Made by a program: the position numbers and the translations under genes
Shown here: positions 62,001 to 64,000 of the stretch, piece after piece
How positions within the stretch are numbered: the stretch's first letter is position 1
How the letters are laid out: the number at the start of each line of letters is the position of its first letter
Origin: Margaritifera margaritifera
Lineage: Eukaryota > Mollusca > Bivalvia > Unionida > Margaritiferidae
Direction of reading: 5' to 3'
Assembly (NCBI GenBank): GCA_029931535.1
Contig: JAQPZY010001517.1
Location: 3,108,001 to 3,172,000, forward strand
DNA length: 64,000 bases
Notes under the pieces: model-generated
Database searches by the model: none
The model's input: the letters and a program-made list of their open reading frames with translations, nothing else
Told to the model about the DNA's origin: nothing

Positions 62001-62910
62001 CAACAACTGCATAGGACTCGTGACTCACTGATGTCTTGTTGTCGGCACTTTCTATACATCCATTTCCTTCAACCACAAATTCATCAAATGTATTTATACT
62101 GGTATTAAGTGATGAATCCTCAGGCACTGTCCAAGCACCATTCTGACTCACCTCCTGCAAAGAGTGTTCCAGAGAGTCAACAGTTGCAGAAGACTCATGA
62201 TTCAATGTCTTCCTGTTGTCTGCACTTTCGATACATCCATTTCCTTCAAGCACAAATTCACCAGATGTATTGATACTAGTAATGTTAGATGAATCCTTTA
62301 TATCCAGCACAGATTTGTTATCATCAGAACCATATAAATCCTCCAGTTTAGTAGTATCACTATTGCTAGATGCTTCTTCAATCGCAGCCTCTTTTATTTC
62401 AGCTTGTATTGTTTCCACATCATCTGAATCTTCCATTGACTCAGTATTAACAGCCTCAGATGCTGATTCTAAACAAGTATAAGCTTCTTCCTCATTTCCT
62501 TTAGTATCTACTTCCTCATTTCTACATGCGCCTATTGCCTCATTTCCACACGCCTCCTGTTCTTCATTTTTTGAATGTCTGATTATTTCATCTGAACTGC
62601 TAGGATATTCAATTGTGCTTCGAGTTTCAAGGTCTTCTATTTTTAGCAAAATGTCTGAGAGTGTTTGTTTAACATTTGATTCCACTTTAGTGATGAAGTC
62701 TGGTGAACCATTTTCTACTGCTGACATGTTTGTTAAAGTTGGATCAGGGTTTGCATAGGAAAAGCTATTTGTACTTCTGTAATCATCAACTGAAGAACCT
62801 GAAAGTAGGATAATCTAACTTTGAAAATATATTGCTACATTATCCTCTAACAAGAGACCCATGTGGGTCTGGAATTGCTTACCTGTCATACACTGGTCTA
62901 AAAAGTCCAT
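545..62910 (-). CDS. EHMT1: EHMT/G9a-GLP histone H3K9 methyltransferase, 5' part of gene (11 exons, 3' end outside window)
   Basis: EHMT enzymes are nuclear SET-domain methyltransferases that mono- and dimethylate H3 lysine 9 and silence euchromatic genes; their ankyrin repeats read the mark. Exons in transcript order are 62910-62883, 62798-58660, 35339-35279, 33673-33593, 20154-19157, 15978-15844, 9910-9767, 9159-8957, 8356-8244, 5051-4985 and 627-545. All borders are GT-AG and all phases agree, giving 6052 coding bases (about 2017 codons). Seen in order: acidic 59-residue repeats (about 180-715), an ARKS motif (lysine about 1149), a basic KMGSY block (about 1256, like human KRRMGTYSL), a Ser/Thr/Pro-rich linker (1437-1769), a cysteine-rich domain (1770-1930) and the lead-in to ankyrin repeat 1 (1990-2017). 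Ankyrin, pre-SET and SET parts are beyond base 1. The family assignment is firm; exon 1 and the absence of missed small exons are less certain. Invertebrates usually have a single EHMT, so EHMT1 versus EHMT2 is not implied. Confidence 0.88.
628..3654. other. EHMT intron 10, repeat-poor part
   Basis: No supported gene. Short A/T runs, a TTATTATTATTA run near 1195-1210 and weak unrelated open frames only. Confidence 0.6.
3655..4974. repeat. Minisatellite, 60-72-base units, ending at the EHMT exon 10 donor
   Basis: Units contain TGTATGGATGTATAACTTGA, ACATGTACACTGACCATACA and a TGATATCAAAACATCAAAA-AATAAATTA tail. Two copies at 3655-3800 are separated from the main array (4195-4974) by a segment rich in TTTTCCAGAC repeats (about 3830-4170). 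The last unit ends about 10 bases from the donor of exon 10. Confidence 0.93.
4985..5051 (-). CDS. EHMT1: EHMT exon 10: pre-ankyrin helix
   Basis: A 67-base exon (acceptor ATTTCAG, donor GTAGAG) from phase 1 to phase 2. It reads GIPLGPDRYSLEKVLTNLSQ E plus a split Arg. This parallels the human [20 protein letters not shown] segment just before the ankyrin repeats. A minisatellite begins about 10 bases inside the intron from the donor. Confidence 0.85.
5052..8243. other. EHMT intron 9
   Basis: No supported gene. It includes a short TTTATTTTTGTGGGTATCAA repeat (5205-5230) that also occurs near 13766. Two related 150-base segments around ATGAAATATAGGTCA (near 7500 and 7720) recur at about 12180. 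Confidence 0.6.
8244..8356 (-). CDS. EHMT1: EHMT exon 9: linker
   Basis: A 113-base exon (acceptor TTTTCAG, donor GTAAAG) from phase 2 to phase 1. It reads NKAKLGAFGNPRKSKGEGEE then DTVIKHTLESSKKLLST, a charged linker with a basic PRKSK patch. In human EHMT1 a longer, poorly conserved linker occupies this place between the cysteine-rich domain and the pre-ankyrin helix. Confidence 0.85.
8357..8956. other. EHMT intron 8 with GA microsatellite
   Basis: A 600-base intron. A nearly pure (GA)n tract lies at 8664-8734 and generates long Ser-Leu frames on the minus strand that are not genes. Nothing else is supported. Confidence 0.85.
8957..9159 (-). CDS. EHMT1: EHMT exon 8: end of cysteine-rich domain
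   Basis: A 203-base exon (acceptor CCACAG, donor GTAAGT) ending in phase 2. It encodes GKFYQCRKEGSSVVHNFHKL, CQVFKSGKYFCPHCGEGSSQ and a polar tail. Human EHMT1 has [20 protein letters not shown] followed by HCGEESS, so the HNFHKLC and YFCPHCGEGSS elements complete the zinc-binding module. A PHD-like HxxC and CxxC are both present. Confidence 0.94.
9160..9766. other. EHMT intron 7
   Basis: A 607-base AT-rich intron. I see no feature in it. Confidence 0.7.
9767..9910 (-). CDS. EHMT1: EHMT exon 7: cysteine-rich domain core
   Basis: A 144-base phase 0-0 exon (acceptor TTTCAG, donor GTAAAT). It encodes VMGCCNKVTNPQLVRPAVKI, then PFMAVCEVHRKRLRIHQ and CCPGCGHFCTQ. Human EHMT1 has the equivalent [20 protein letters not shown] followed by GYFCTAG. 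The C-x2-C-x3-C cluster and the CxxH are likely zinc ligands; this region is described as RING- or PHD-like in EHMT proteins. Confidence 0.95.
10240..11970. repeat. Composite dispersed repeat with about eleven internal 145-base units (copy 1)
   Basis: Opens with an AGTCCCTTGAAGGGACTGAC palindrome and TTTTCAGGAATTCAAGA, then runs through units with CAAGATGGCCACTGTGGTGG, CACCATTTTCATTTAGGACC and ATCATAAGAAGTCTT, and closes with TTTCATGGCAATCCTCCAAG. The CACCATTTTCATTTAGG anchor recurs every 132-148 bases (one step near 92). Minus-strand frames with NMATTVAILKI-like peptides arise from the repeat. Confidence 0.9.
11971..13832. other. EHMT intron 6, central part
   Basis: Contains a third copy of the ATGAAATATAGGTCA dispersed repeat (about 12095-12250). 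A stretch at 12386-12492 on the plus strand has a splice-acceptor-like start and a 34-codon open end, too little to call a gene. Confidence 0.5.
13833..13970. mobile_element. Palindromic foldback MITE, family CCGTATATACTCGCG, copy A
   Basis: Ends read TACCGTATATACTTGC and GAGTATATACAGTA, inverted to one another, and the body folds back (ATAGACCC... with GGGTCTATGCAGTTTGCA). Flanked by TA, as expected for a TA-target (Tc1/mariner-like) element; the superfamily is inferred. Confidence 0.8.
13971..15843. other. EHMT intron 6, 5' part
   Basis: No supported gene. Mostly AT-rich single-copy-looking sequence. The short open frames at 15445-15669 overlap on both strands and lack coding support. Confidence 0.6.
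15844..15978 (-). CDS. EHMT1: EHMT exon 6: start of cysteine-rich domain
   Basis: A 135-base phase 0-0 exon (acceptor CTGTAG, donor GTACAT). It encodes VSPDGTATPDRDVIPLCCCK, then INGASFQKLASAVTYCQALD and SVDGK. This matches the first part of the EHMT cysteine-rich region, where human EHMT1 has VPLCSCRME...CMATESVD. The paired cysteines and the C-x-A-x-(D/E)SVD spacing are conserved. Confidence 0.92.
15979..18119. other. EHMT intron 5, 3' part
   Basis: No gene seen. AT-rich sequence with no long open frame. Confidence 0.6.
18120..18545. repeat. Minisatellite, 57-65-base units, about 7 copies
   Basis: Unit contains TTTAAAGATTTGTACCATAT, CCTGATATTCTTCATCCTTG and ACAACAGTACAACAGTGAC. It lies in intron 5, about 600 bases from the exon 5 donor. 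Confidence 0.93.
18836..19160. repeat. 80-base tandem repeat, 4 copies, overlapping the EHMT exon 5 donor
   Basis: Each unit contains TTGAAAGGAACTGT, a GAGAAGAGCAATTGTATACA tract and TCAACAGTTTACTTACC. On the gene strand the last part is GGTAAGTAAACTGTTGA, the 5' splice site of exon 5, so the array carries further donor-like GTAAGT copies at about 18915, 18993 and 19075 inside the intron. Confidence 0.93.
19157..20154 (-). CDS. EHMT1: EHMT exon 5: Ser/Thr/Pro-rich linker before the cysteine-rich domain
   Basis: A 998-base exon (acceptor TTTTTTTCAAG, donor GTAAGT from 19156). After a split Gly it reads MEDMQQDIPSAKKIKTDAIT, so a small basic KKIK cluster is followed by more than 300 residues rich in Ser, Thr, Pro, Gln and Val, ending RTPDGSQSSADSQEQEAMA in phase 0. 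Such low-complexity linkers are common in chromatin regulators. The longer open frame running past the donor ends in poly-Phe and is intronic. The exon's GC content is higher than that of the surrounding intron. The next exon gives the EHMT PLC-x-C signature directly in frame, which ties this exon to the gene. Confidence 0.85.
20241..20995. mobile_element. hAT-like non-autonomous foldback element
   Basis: Long terminal inverted repeats: left GGGTCCTATTAAACACCGCA and right TGCAGTGTTTAGTAGGACC match with few changes over about 55 bases, and a further inner arm (20356-20402 against 20893-20939) is also inverted. An 8-base direct repeat AAAATTAC flanks it (20233-20240 and 20996-21003), fitting hAT-type insertion. 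No transposase is present. It lies about 90 bases upstream of the exon 5 acceptor. Confidence 0.82.
21004..23289. other. EHMT intron 4, 3' part, with TG microsatellite
   Basis: A (TG)n tract at 22533-22594 produces Cys-Val frames that are not genes. Nothing else is supported. Confidence 0.7.
23290..23485 (-). mobile_element. tRNA-derived SINE, copy 1
   Basis: On the minus strand an A box TGGCTCAGTGG and a B box GGTTTGAATCC are correctly ordered and spaced, followed by a TCCTTGGGCAAGGCACTTTA core shared with copies 2 and 3 and a simple GGTTTGG-like tail. Such a tRNA head plus conserved core is typical of metazoan SINEs. The exact core family is not certain from sequence alone. Confidence 0.88.
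23486..25049. other. EHMT intron 4, middle
   Basis: No supported gene. Poly-A near 24606-24625 and a T run near 24730. Confidence 0.6.
25050..25340 (-). pseudogene. hAT transposase C-terminal (dimerisation domain) remnant, copy 1
   Basis: The minus strand reads LTLPHSSANAERSFSMLRKI, the hAT dimerisation signature (usual form LPHSNADVERVFSLVRKIK). Before it comes QQWDNALIQSSFPKVTNMFK and after it, past a stop, FRGSLNSITIQSLTSANMNS, both in the expected order. Stops and shifts make it non-functional. No other part of the transposase is visible nearby. Confidence 0.8.
25341..27296. other. EHMT intron 4, middle
   Basis: No gene supported. Minus-strand frames near 25618-26059 lack recognisable similarity. 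A TAATAATAATATTAG run lies near 26455. Confidence 0.55.
27297..28130. repeat. Composite dispersed repeat, copy 2
   Basis: Same start (GAGTCCCTTGAGAGGACTGA) and same closing TTTCATGGCAATCCTCCAA block as copy 1, with about five internal 145-base units. Confidence 0.9.
28131..28825. other. EHMT intron 4 spacer between composite repeats
   Basis: No feature supported. Confidence 0.6.
28826..29760. repeat. Composite dispersed repeat, copy 3
   Basis: Starts AGAGTTCCTCTATGGGACTG, holds degraded 145-base units and ends with GTTTCATGGCAATGCTCCAA and CCATGACCAGGAAAG, followed by a poly-A tract (29767-29792). Confidence 0.88.
29761..31055. other. EHMT intron 4, 5' part
   Basis: After the poly-A tract, two related segments with GGCAAGACAAGAACTC (about 29930 and 30095) form a loose direct repeat. 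No gene. Confidence 0.55.
31056..31217 (-). mobile_element. tRNA-derived SINE, copy 3 (diverged or other family)
   Basis: Minus strand: A box-like TACCTCAGTTGG, B box-like GGTTCGATACT and a GTGTGTCCTTGGGAAAAGCA core shared with copies 1 and 2. The tail is short. Confidence 0.78.
31218..33592. other. EHMT intron 4, start
   Basis: No supported gene. A plus-strand 44-codon frame near 31560-31700 has hydrophobic content but no recognisable family. Confidence 0.5.
33593..33673 (-). CDS. EHMT1: EHMT exon 4
   Basis: An 81-base exon with acceptor GACCAG and donor GTAAGT from 33592. Two bases complete a Met codon begun in exon 3, then it reads PVPVELKVTTGDGQPIQSEQ and LAYTKC plus one base. The phase matches exon 5, where G plus GC completes a Gly codon. 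The polypyrimidine tract is poor, so the 5' border is the weakest of the internal exons. Confidence 0.65.
34075..34490. repeat. 68-base minisatellite, about 6 copies, in EHMT intron 3
   Basis: GACATTGCTTTTAGAAGTGT plus TTATCATGGTTAATG recurs at 34141, 34209, 34277, 34345, 34413 and 34481, exactly 68 bases apart. Confidence 0.95.
34764..34900. mobile_element. Palindromic foldback MITE, family CCGTATATACTCGCG, copy B
   Basis: CTGTCTATATTCGCGTATAA at one end and GGCTTATACGCGAGTATATA at the other; the central part carries CATCGCATAATGCGCCGGCA as in copy A. Confidence 0.82.
34929..35105 (+). mobile_element. tRNA-derived SINE, copy 2
   Basis: Plus strand: TGACTCAGTAG (A box-like), GGCTCAAATCC (B box-like), then TGGTGTGTCCTTGGGCAAAG and CACTTTACTCCAATTTC as in copy 1, ending in CATAAAACACCAAA. 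It lies in intron 3, about 170 bases from the exon 3 donor. Confidence 0.85.
35279..35339 (-). CDS. EHMT1: EHMT exon 3
   Basis: A 61-base exon with acceptor TTTTCAG at its 5' side and donor GTAAGT from 35278. It begins in phase 0, matching the end of exon 2 (and of the duplicate exon), and reads NSNFKSDDSNTGPEKNKIDK plus one base. The peptide is a short polar linker without a recognisable domain. Support comes from the borders and from phase agreement on both sides. Confidence 0.7.
35340..36610. other. EHMT intron 2, 3' part, with degenerate 145-base tandem repeat
   Basis: Between 35860 and 36240 three segments share a TATCTTCATCAAACTTGGTA-like string at about 145-base spacing. No gene seen. 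Confidence 0.6.
36840..37745 (+). pseudogene. Probable piggyBac-like transposase remnant
   Basis: Plus-strand fragments in several frames: two or three degraded copies of an acidic MAE..EASDVSDVHAEFDENI segment (36886, 37083 and a third near 37270), an FTDSDTDDEDF stretch ending in a stop, then SNKWKPVDIPTMNAFVGYAF near 37660. The last resembles the start of the piggyBac DDE domain, which typically has W-x-P-V-T-x-E-E-(I/M)-x-A-F-x-G. Frameshifts and stops are frequent. Assignment rests on this short motif and on TTAA-flanked elements nearby. Confidence 0.45.
38570..38775. repeat. 41-base minisatellite, about 5 copies
   Basis: GTGGACCAAGTGACAGGAGT plus ACTCGATGCATGAAAAGCTT recurs every 41 bases. 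Confidence 0.92.
38776..41744. other. EHMT intron 2, with TA/GA microsatellite
   Basis: (TA)n followed directly by (GA)n at 39413-39484. A 24-base repeat of the type AGCCCTGACTTAAATTCCAC occurs three times near 40110-40175, with a related form near 40400. No gene supported. Confidence 0.65.
41754..42652. mobile_element. Long-TIR element with 9-base target duplication (Mutator-like)
   Basis: Ends are GGTTACTAGAAACACC and its inverted form at the right (GTTTCAAGTAACC). The terminal inverted repeats run about 190 bases (41755-41945 against 42462-42652). An identical 9-base GTCAATTTG lies on both sides (41745-41753 and 42653-42661). Long TIRs plus a 9-base duplication fit a non-autonomous Mutator-like element. 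The core has two related GTTCCGGAACGATCAGTCGT and GTCCCGGAATGATCATCTG segments and no transposase. Confidence 0.85.
42662..43264. other. EHMT intron 2 spacer
   Basis: A segment near 42735-42790 (CATACCTGCCAACTTTCTAG) resembles one at about 24710. No gene. Confidence 0.5.
43436..44836 (-). CDS. Open duplicate of the ARKS-bearing 3' half of EHMT exon 2; candidate alternative first exon
   Basis: A 467-codon reading frame from an ATG at 44836 to a GTAAGT donor at 43435 is a diverged copy of exon 2. It keeps ATARKSGVPMS (lysine codon 44239-44237), FTNVTFSLKELEKAGVLDLA, the RKRVKIGSYRPPDEIKK block and GTLDSYLKK, and it ends in phase 0 after TLQ exactly as exon 2 does, so it could splice to exon 3. 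Homology continues upstream of the ATG, but there the matching frame has a TGA in place of a Gln codon (QT-stop-NS near 44920), and I see no phase-compatible acceptor, so it could not be an ordinary internal exon. The ATG context is good (A at -3, G at +4). It lacks the 59-residue repeats and has an extra 15-residue repeat. It is either an alternative 5' exon with its own promoter or a decaying copy; the open frame favours use. Confidence 0.55.
43655..43765 (-). repeat. 45-base coding repeat expansion in the duplicated exon
   Basis: The copy encodes three successive SKCNEKDK-type units joined by ECLEN, with a 45-base (15-residue) spacing (anchors at 43661, 43706 and 43751). The source exon has only one SSKCDKHDD unit here. 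The expansion is an exact multiple of three and keeps the frame. Confidence 0.85.
44941..45535. other. Region upstream (gene sense) of the duplicated exon
   Basis: If the duplicated exon has its own promoter it would lie here. I see no clear TATA box or CpG-rich stretch. Confidence 0.4.
45541..45780. mobile_element. Small foldback element
   Basis: Left TTGGTCATTATACCATGTAT and right ATGCATGGAGCAATGACCAA are inverted, and inner arms (TGTAATTAATTCTAACT against AGTTAGAATTAATTACA) are inverted too. A related arm occurs near 55715-55755. CATT borders both ends. Confidence 0.65.
46374..48872 (+). pseudogene. Non-LTR retrotransposon (LINE) reverse transcriptase fragment, broken
   Basis: Plus-strand RT motifs appear in order: KKATGLDMIGPRLLK, then TAKIPPLHKAGTKDDVNNYR with PISI, NQSGFQ, VDFRKTFYLVDHEILLEKL, NCGIPQGSILGPPLLILFIN, then the catalytic ADD in LHADDTTLSES, and TSHDKILGVFVDNNLTW. 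The C-terminal SFHNQCLKWMKS follows in another frame. There are at least two stops (near 46810 and 46846), a deletion of roughly 35-40 codons before NCGIPQG, a poly-A expansion at 48100-48139, and the TTAA-flanked element at 47102-47920. The motifs suggest the jockey/CR1 group of LINEs. Only the 5'-truncated ORF2 is present. Confidence 0.88.
47102..47920. mobile_element. piggyBac-like MITE inserted in the LINE (TTAA target duplication)
   Basis: Bounded by TTAA (47102-47105 and 47917-47920) with inverted ends CTCATTCAGCCCC and GGGGCCGAATGAG. Removing it with one TTAA rejoins the LINE reading frame exactly (INNIPL to KKGNSISS). The right part has a 43-base imperfect repeat containing GGGATCGGCCATTGAATGCA. 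It encodes no transposase. Confidence 0.9.
48873..49773. other. EHMT intron 2 after the LINE
   Basis: The first few hundred bases may be the LINE 3' UTR. No gene. Confidence 0.5.
49774..50402. mobile_element. Second piggyBac-like MITE
   Basis: TTAA on both sides (49774-49777 and 50399-50402) and perfect inverted ends CTCATTAACCCC and GGGGTTAATGAG. The terminal CTCATT is shared with the element in the LINE. The 121- and 69-codon open frames inside (49906-50271) show no recognisable protein. Confidence 0.85.
50716..50852. mobile_element. Palindromic foldback MITE, family CCGTATATACTCGCG, copy C
   Basis: TACCGTATATACTCGCGTAT at the left and CAGTATATTCGGTA at the right, with a central ACTGCATAGACCC/GGGTCTATGCAGT hairpin. 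Confidence 0.82.
50940..51075 (-). pseudogene. hAT transposase C-terminal remnant, copy 2
   Basis: Minus strand reads LPHSSADSEISFSLLRKIQL, again the hAT dimerisation motif. It is related to the fragment at 25 kb but diverged and truncated. Confidence 0.7.
51234..51602. mobile_element. Longer CCGTATATACTCGCG-family element, copy D
   Basis: Ends TATATACTCGCGCATAAG and CTTATACGTGAGTATATACG are inverted. TATAA lies at both borders. The flanking sequence (51110-51233 and 51603-51690) is contiguous in an empty paralogous locus at about 53845-54045. Confidence 0.85.
51691..52615. other. EHMT intron 2 spacer
   Basis: No feature supported. Confidence 0.55.
52616..53110. repeat. 54-base minisatellite, about 9 copies
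   Basis: TGCATTATGACAATAGATTT, GGGTCTACACTTACTAACAG and ACACATTCTGCTGG recur every 54 bases (a few units shorter). Since 54 is a multiple of three, several frames on both strands stay open; these are repeat artefacts, not genes. Confidence 0.95.
53111..54535. other. EHMT intron 2 with empty paralogue of copy D site
   Basis: 53845-54045 matches the flanks of copy D without the element. The 141-codon plus-strand frame at 54137-54562 has no recognisable similarity and I do not call it. Confidence 0.6.
54538..56405. mobile_element. Possible DNA transposon remnant with ATGTATAATG ends; TA/CA microsatellite inside
   Basis: Left ACCATATTTTTCTATGTATA with ATGTGCAC and right GTGTGTGCATTATACATTAG look like inverted ends; the right end is split by the solo LTR and would resume after 57966. 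A (CA)(TA) tract lies at 55993-56086. No transposase visible. Confidence 0.35.
56406..57961 (+). mobile_element. Solo LTR of an LTR retrotransposon
   Basis: Begins TGTCACGAAATTG and ends CATCCTGTGACA (TG...CA with a 6-base inverted end), flanked by an identical 5-base ATTAG (56401-56405 and 57962-57966). An AATAAA at about 57887 lies some 75 bases before the end, as in an R-U5 region. There is no internal domain or second LTR, so it is a solo LTR of about 1.56 kb. A 57-base repeat with CATTTCAATATCGTTATATG (three copies, 57390-57550) lies inside. Confidence 0.82.
57967..58299. other. EHMT intron 2 near exon 2
   Basis: No gene. Lies between the solo LTR and the duplicated segment. Confidence 0.55.
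58300..60535 (-). repeat. Source copy of intragenic segmental duplication (3' part of EHMT exon 2 plus intron start)
   Basis: This stretch matches 43265-44940 in the same orientation. Homology starts inside exon 2 at the QPTTQTQNS coding stretch near 60530, runs through the exon end at 58660 and continues into the intron to about 58300, where both copies share a TTTAGTACC(A)TTAATGAAATGA-type stretch. The source contains about 130 codons (around 59640-60060) that are missing from the other copy. Confidence 0.88.
58660..62798 (-). CDS. EHMT1: EHMT exon 2: giant exon with acidic repeats, ARKS motif and basic KMGSY block
   Basis: This single 4139-base exon is open throughout (acceptor CAG at 62801-62799, donor GTAAGT from 58659) and ends in phase 0 after ...QLQ. 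The first half is acidic and Ser/Thr-rich and holds nine 59-residue tandem units. The second half has the conserved-looking part: KARKSGVPMS (lysine codon 59382-59380), then FTNVTFNLKDLEKAGVVDLA, a Lys/Arg-rich stretch RKRKRVKMGSYRLPGEIKK that parallels the human EHMT1 KRRMGTYSL block, and a C-terminal KNSFCPNLLAKKSK...GTLDSYLKK segment. The ARKS motif resembles the H3-like automethylation motif ARKT known in human G9a and GLP. The exon is much larger than typical vertebrate EHMT N-terminal exons. The frame running past the donor into the intron (ending in poly-Phe) is not coding. Confidence 0.85.
60680..62290 (-). repeat. Nine-unit 177-base (59-residue) coding tandem array in EHMT exon 2
   Basis: An anchor GTATTTATA-like string recurs at 60851, 61028, 61205, 61382, 61559, 61736, 61913, 62090 and 62267, every step exactly 177 bases. 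Each unit reads roughly NTSDEVMVEGNACIISAGKK, then TSVSHESSAAVDCLEQ, then an Asn/Ala/Glu-rich tail ending near NNTN. The four or five units nearest the 3' end of the exon are nearly identical, the outer ones more diverged, so the array has grown or been homogenised recently. No indel breaks the period, so the reading frame is constrained. The unit contains one Cys in GNGCIES or GNACIIS and one in VDCLEQ. I recognise no named domain. Confidence 0.93.
62883..62910 (-). CDS. EHMT1: EHMT exon 1, proposed start codon and first 28 coding bases
   Basis: Exon 2 opens with two bases of a split codon, so a coding exon ending in phase 1 must lie upstream. A GTAAGC donor at 62882-62877 follows an ATG at 62910-62908 that reads MDFLDQCMT plus one base and joins exon 2 in frame across an 84-base intron. 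The codon two before this ATG is an in-frame TAA, so this is the most upstream ATG possible in this exon. A second in-frame ATG sits at 62889. The base at -3 is T and at +4 is G, a modest start context. Alternatives are an upstream exon beyond 64000 or initiation at the exon 2 ATG at 62727. The 60-codon frame that also covers this exon is out of phase with exon 2 and was not used. Confidence 0.5.
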
Positions 62911-63334
62911 ATATTAGTAACAAGGCAGGTGCCTTGGGTTGAAAGACACCCATGTCATGATAATTTTCAGCCATCTGGTTGAAACTGTGGTATATGATAC
63001 ATTGTTTAATTAGAGGTTTATAACACTGGGTGGTTACTGTTGCACAAATAAGGGACCACACCTGGTTTTTAAAACGATTCGATTCATAATTTACAAATCA
63101 GGTGCCATGTCTGTGGTCTGTTCACCTCCAGTGAGGAAAAAAATGACACAGTTGAGTTAATCCTCCTTTTAAACCCCAGTCCTGTCTTTACTGTATTTAA
63201 CTGTACTTCTACTCTGAGTCACTTCAGCAGGACCACATGGTTTACTGGTATCGTTTGCATTAATGTGACAGGCGTTCATGCTTGGATTCTGTCAAATCTG
63301 GTCTGATATGGTCAGGAAGATTTTGGAGAGAATG

Positions 63335-63412
<78 letters not shown>

Positions 63413-64000
63413 TATATATATATATATATATGGATAGACACACACACACAGATATGGCAGATGAGTATCGTTTGTACATTTTCCACATGGTTGTTATGAA
63501 AGCCACATTGGTAAGAATTGTTCCTGTTAAGTATAATCAAAAATTGATTTGGCTGTTCAAGAGAAGCTAAAAATAGGTTTCAACCCGGAACAAAAATCTG
63601 AATAATTCTGTACAATGAAACATTTGTACAAAGTTTAGTCAAATTGGCTCAGCTGTTCTGGAGATGCTGAAAACAGGTTTTCCATATGGATGCTAAGAAA
63701 GTCACACCTTTGCTTAAGGGAGCAATCCTAAACACAATTCTGATAGAGTTTACCCAATGAAAAATTCCTACCAAGTTTAACTGAAACAGTTTGTAATAAT
63801 GAAGTGAAAACAATATCTGGTTGCTAAGGAGCCACTCCAGACACAAATCTGGTACAGCAGGGCCTGTGAATCACTCCTTCCAAGTTTGAACAAAATTGGC
63901 TCAGTAGTTCTGAAGAACTACAAAATAGGTTTTCCAAATGCTTGCTATGAAAGCCACACCACTGCAAGTGAAGCTACCTCAGAAACAATTTGGACAGAAC
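62911..64000. other. Probable EHMT 5' UTR/upstream region with CA/TA microsatellite and dispersed repeat
   Basis: A (CA)n tract at 63336-63398 runs into (TA)n to about 63430. From about 63490 on, loosely repeated segments share AAATTGGCTCAG(C/T)(A/T)GTTCTG and TGCTATGAAAGCCACACC-like strings. I see no confident TATA box or initiator for the minus-strand gene; the promoter may also lie beyond 64000. Confidence 0.5.

Noticed and set aside
62879..63061. 60-codon minus-strand frame MWSLICATV... covering the proposed exon 1
   Set aside because: It reads through the donor and is out of phase with exon 2; a different frame there gives the consistent start.
63278..63506. Frames with Thr-His or Cys-Val runs on the two strands
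   Set aside because: Translate the (CA)(TA) tract in both directions.

Overview
This is animal nuclear DNA: AT-rich, intron-rich, and full of minisatellites, foldback elements, tRNA-derived SINEs, a LINE fragment and a solo LTR. The repeat style and a single EHMT-type gene suggest a lophotrochozoan, most likely a mollusc. The species call is inference and no closer assignment is possible by eye.

One protein-coding gene accounts for almost all the real coding sequence. It lies on the minus strand and is the 5' part of an EHMT (G9a/GLP) histone H3 lysine-9 methyltransferase. I placed eleven exons from a proposed start at 62910 to 545, and every exon junction has GT-AG borders and matching phase. 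Together they give 6052 coding bases, about 2017 codons. The gene leaves the window at the left edge just as the ankyrin repeats begin; the ankyrin, pre-SET and SET exons must lie to the left of base 1. Diagnostic parts are an H3-like ARKS motif, a basic KMGSY block, the EHMT cysteine-rich domain on exons 6-8, and the PKKFRTLPKSLYLPARDGDL-type lead-in to the first ankyrin repeat. The pre-ankyrin region is far longer than the roughly 730 residues of human EHMT1, largely because exon 2 is a 4.1-kb exon with nine 59-residue tandem repeats.

Layout. 1-5051: exons 11 and 10, each with a minisatellite starting within about 20 bases of its 5' splice site. 8.2-20.2 kb: exons 9 to 5, encoding the cysteine-rich domain and a Ser/Thr/Pro-rich linker; the exon 5 donor lies inside a tandem repeat. 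20.2-33.6 kb: intron 4, with a hAT-like foldback, a hAT transposase fragment, a SINE and two long 145-base repeat arrays. 33.6-35.3 kb: exons 4 and 3. 35.3-58.7 kb: the 23-kb intron 2, which holds a piggyBac-like transposase remnant, a long-TIR element with 9-base target duplication, a second open copy of the 3' part of exon 2, a LINE interrupted by a TTAA-flanked element, a 54-base minisatellite and a solo LTR. 58.7-62.9 kb: exons 2 and 1. 62.9-64 kb: probable 5' flank or 5' UTR with CA/TA repeats.

The most interesting points are (1) the duplicated, still open, frame-preserved copy of the ARKS-bearing part of exon 2 at 43.4-44.8 kb, which could be an alternative first exon, and (2) intronic minisatellites sitting directly on three 5' splice sites. 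I saw no tRNA or rRNA genes, CRISPR or bacterial features, and no other convincing protein-coding gene.
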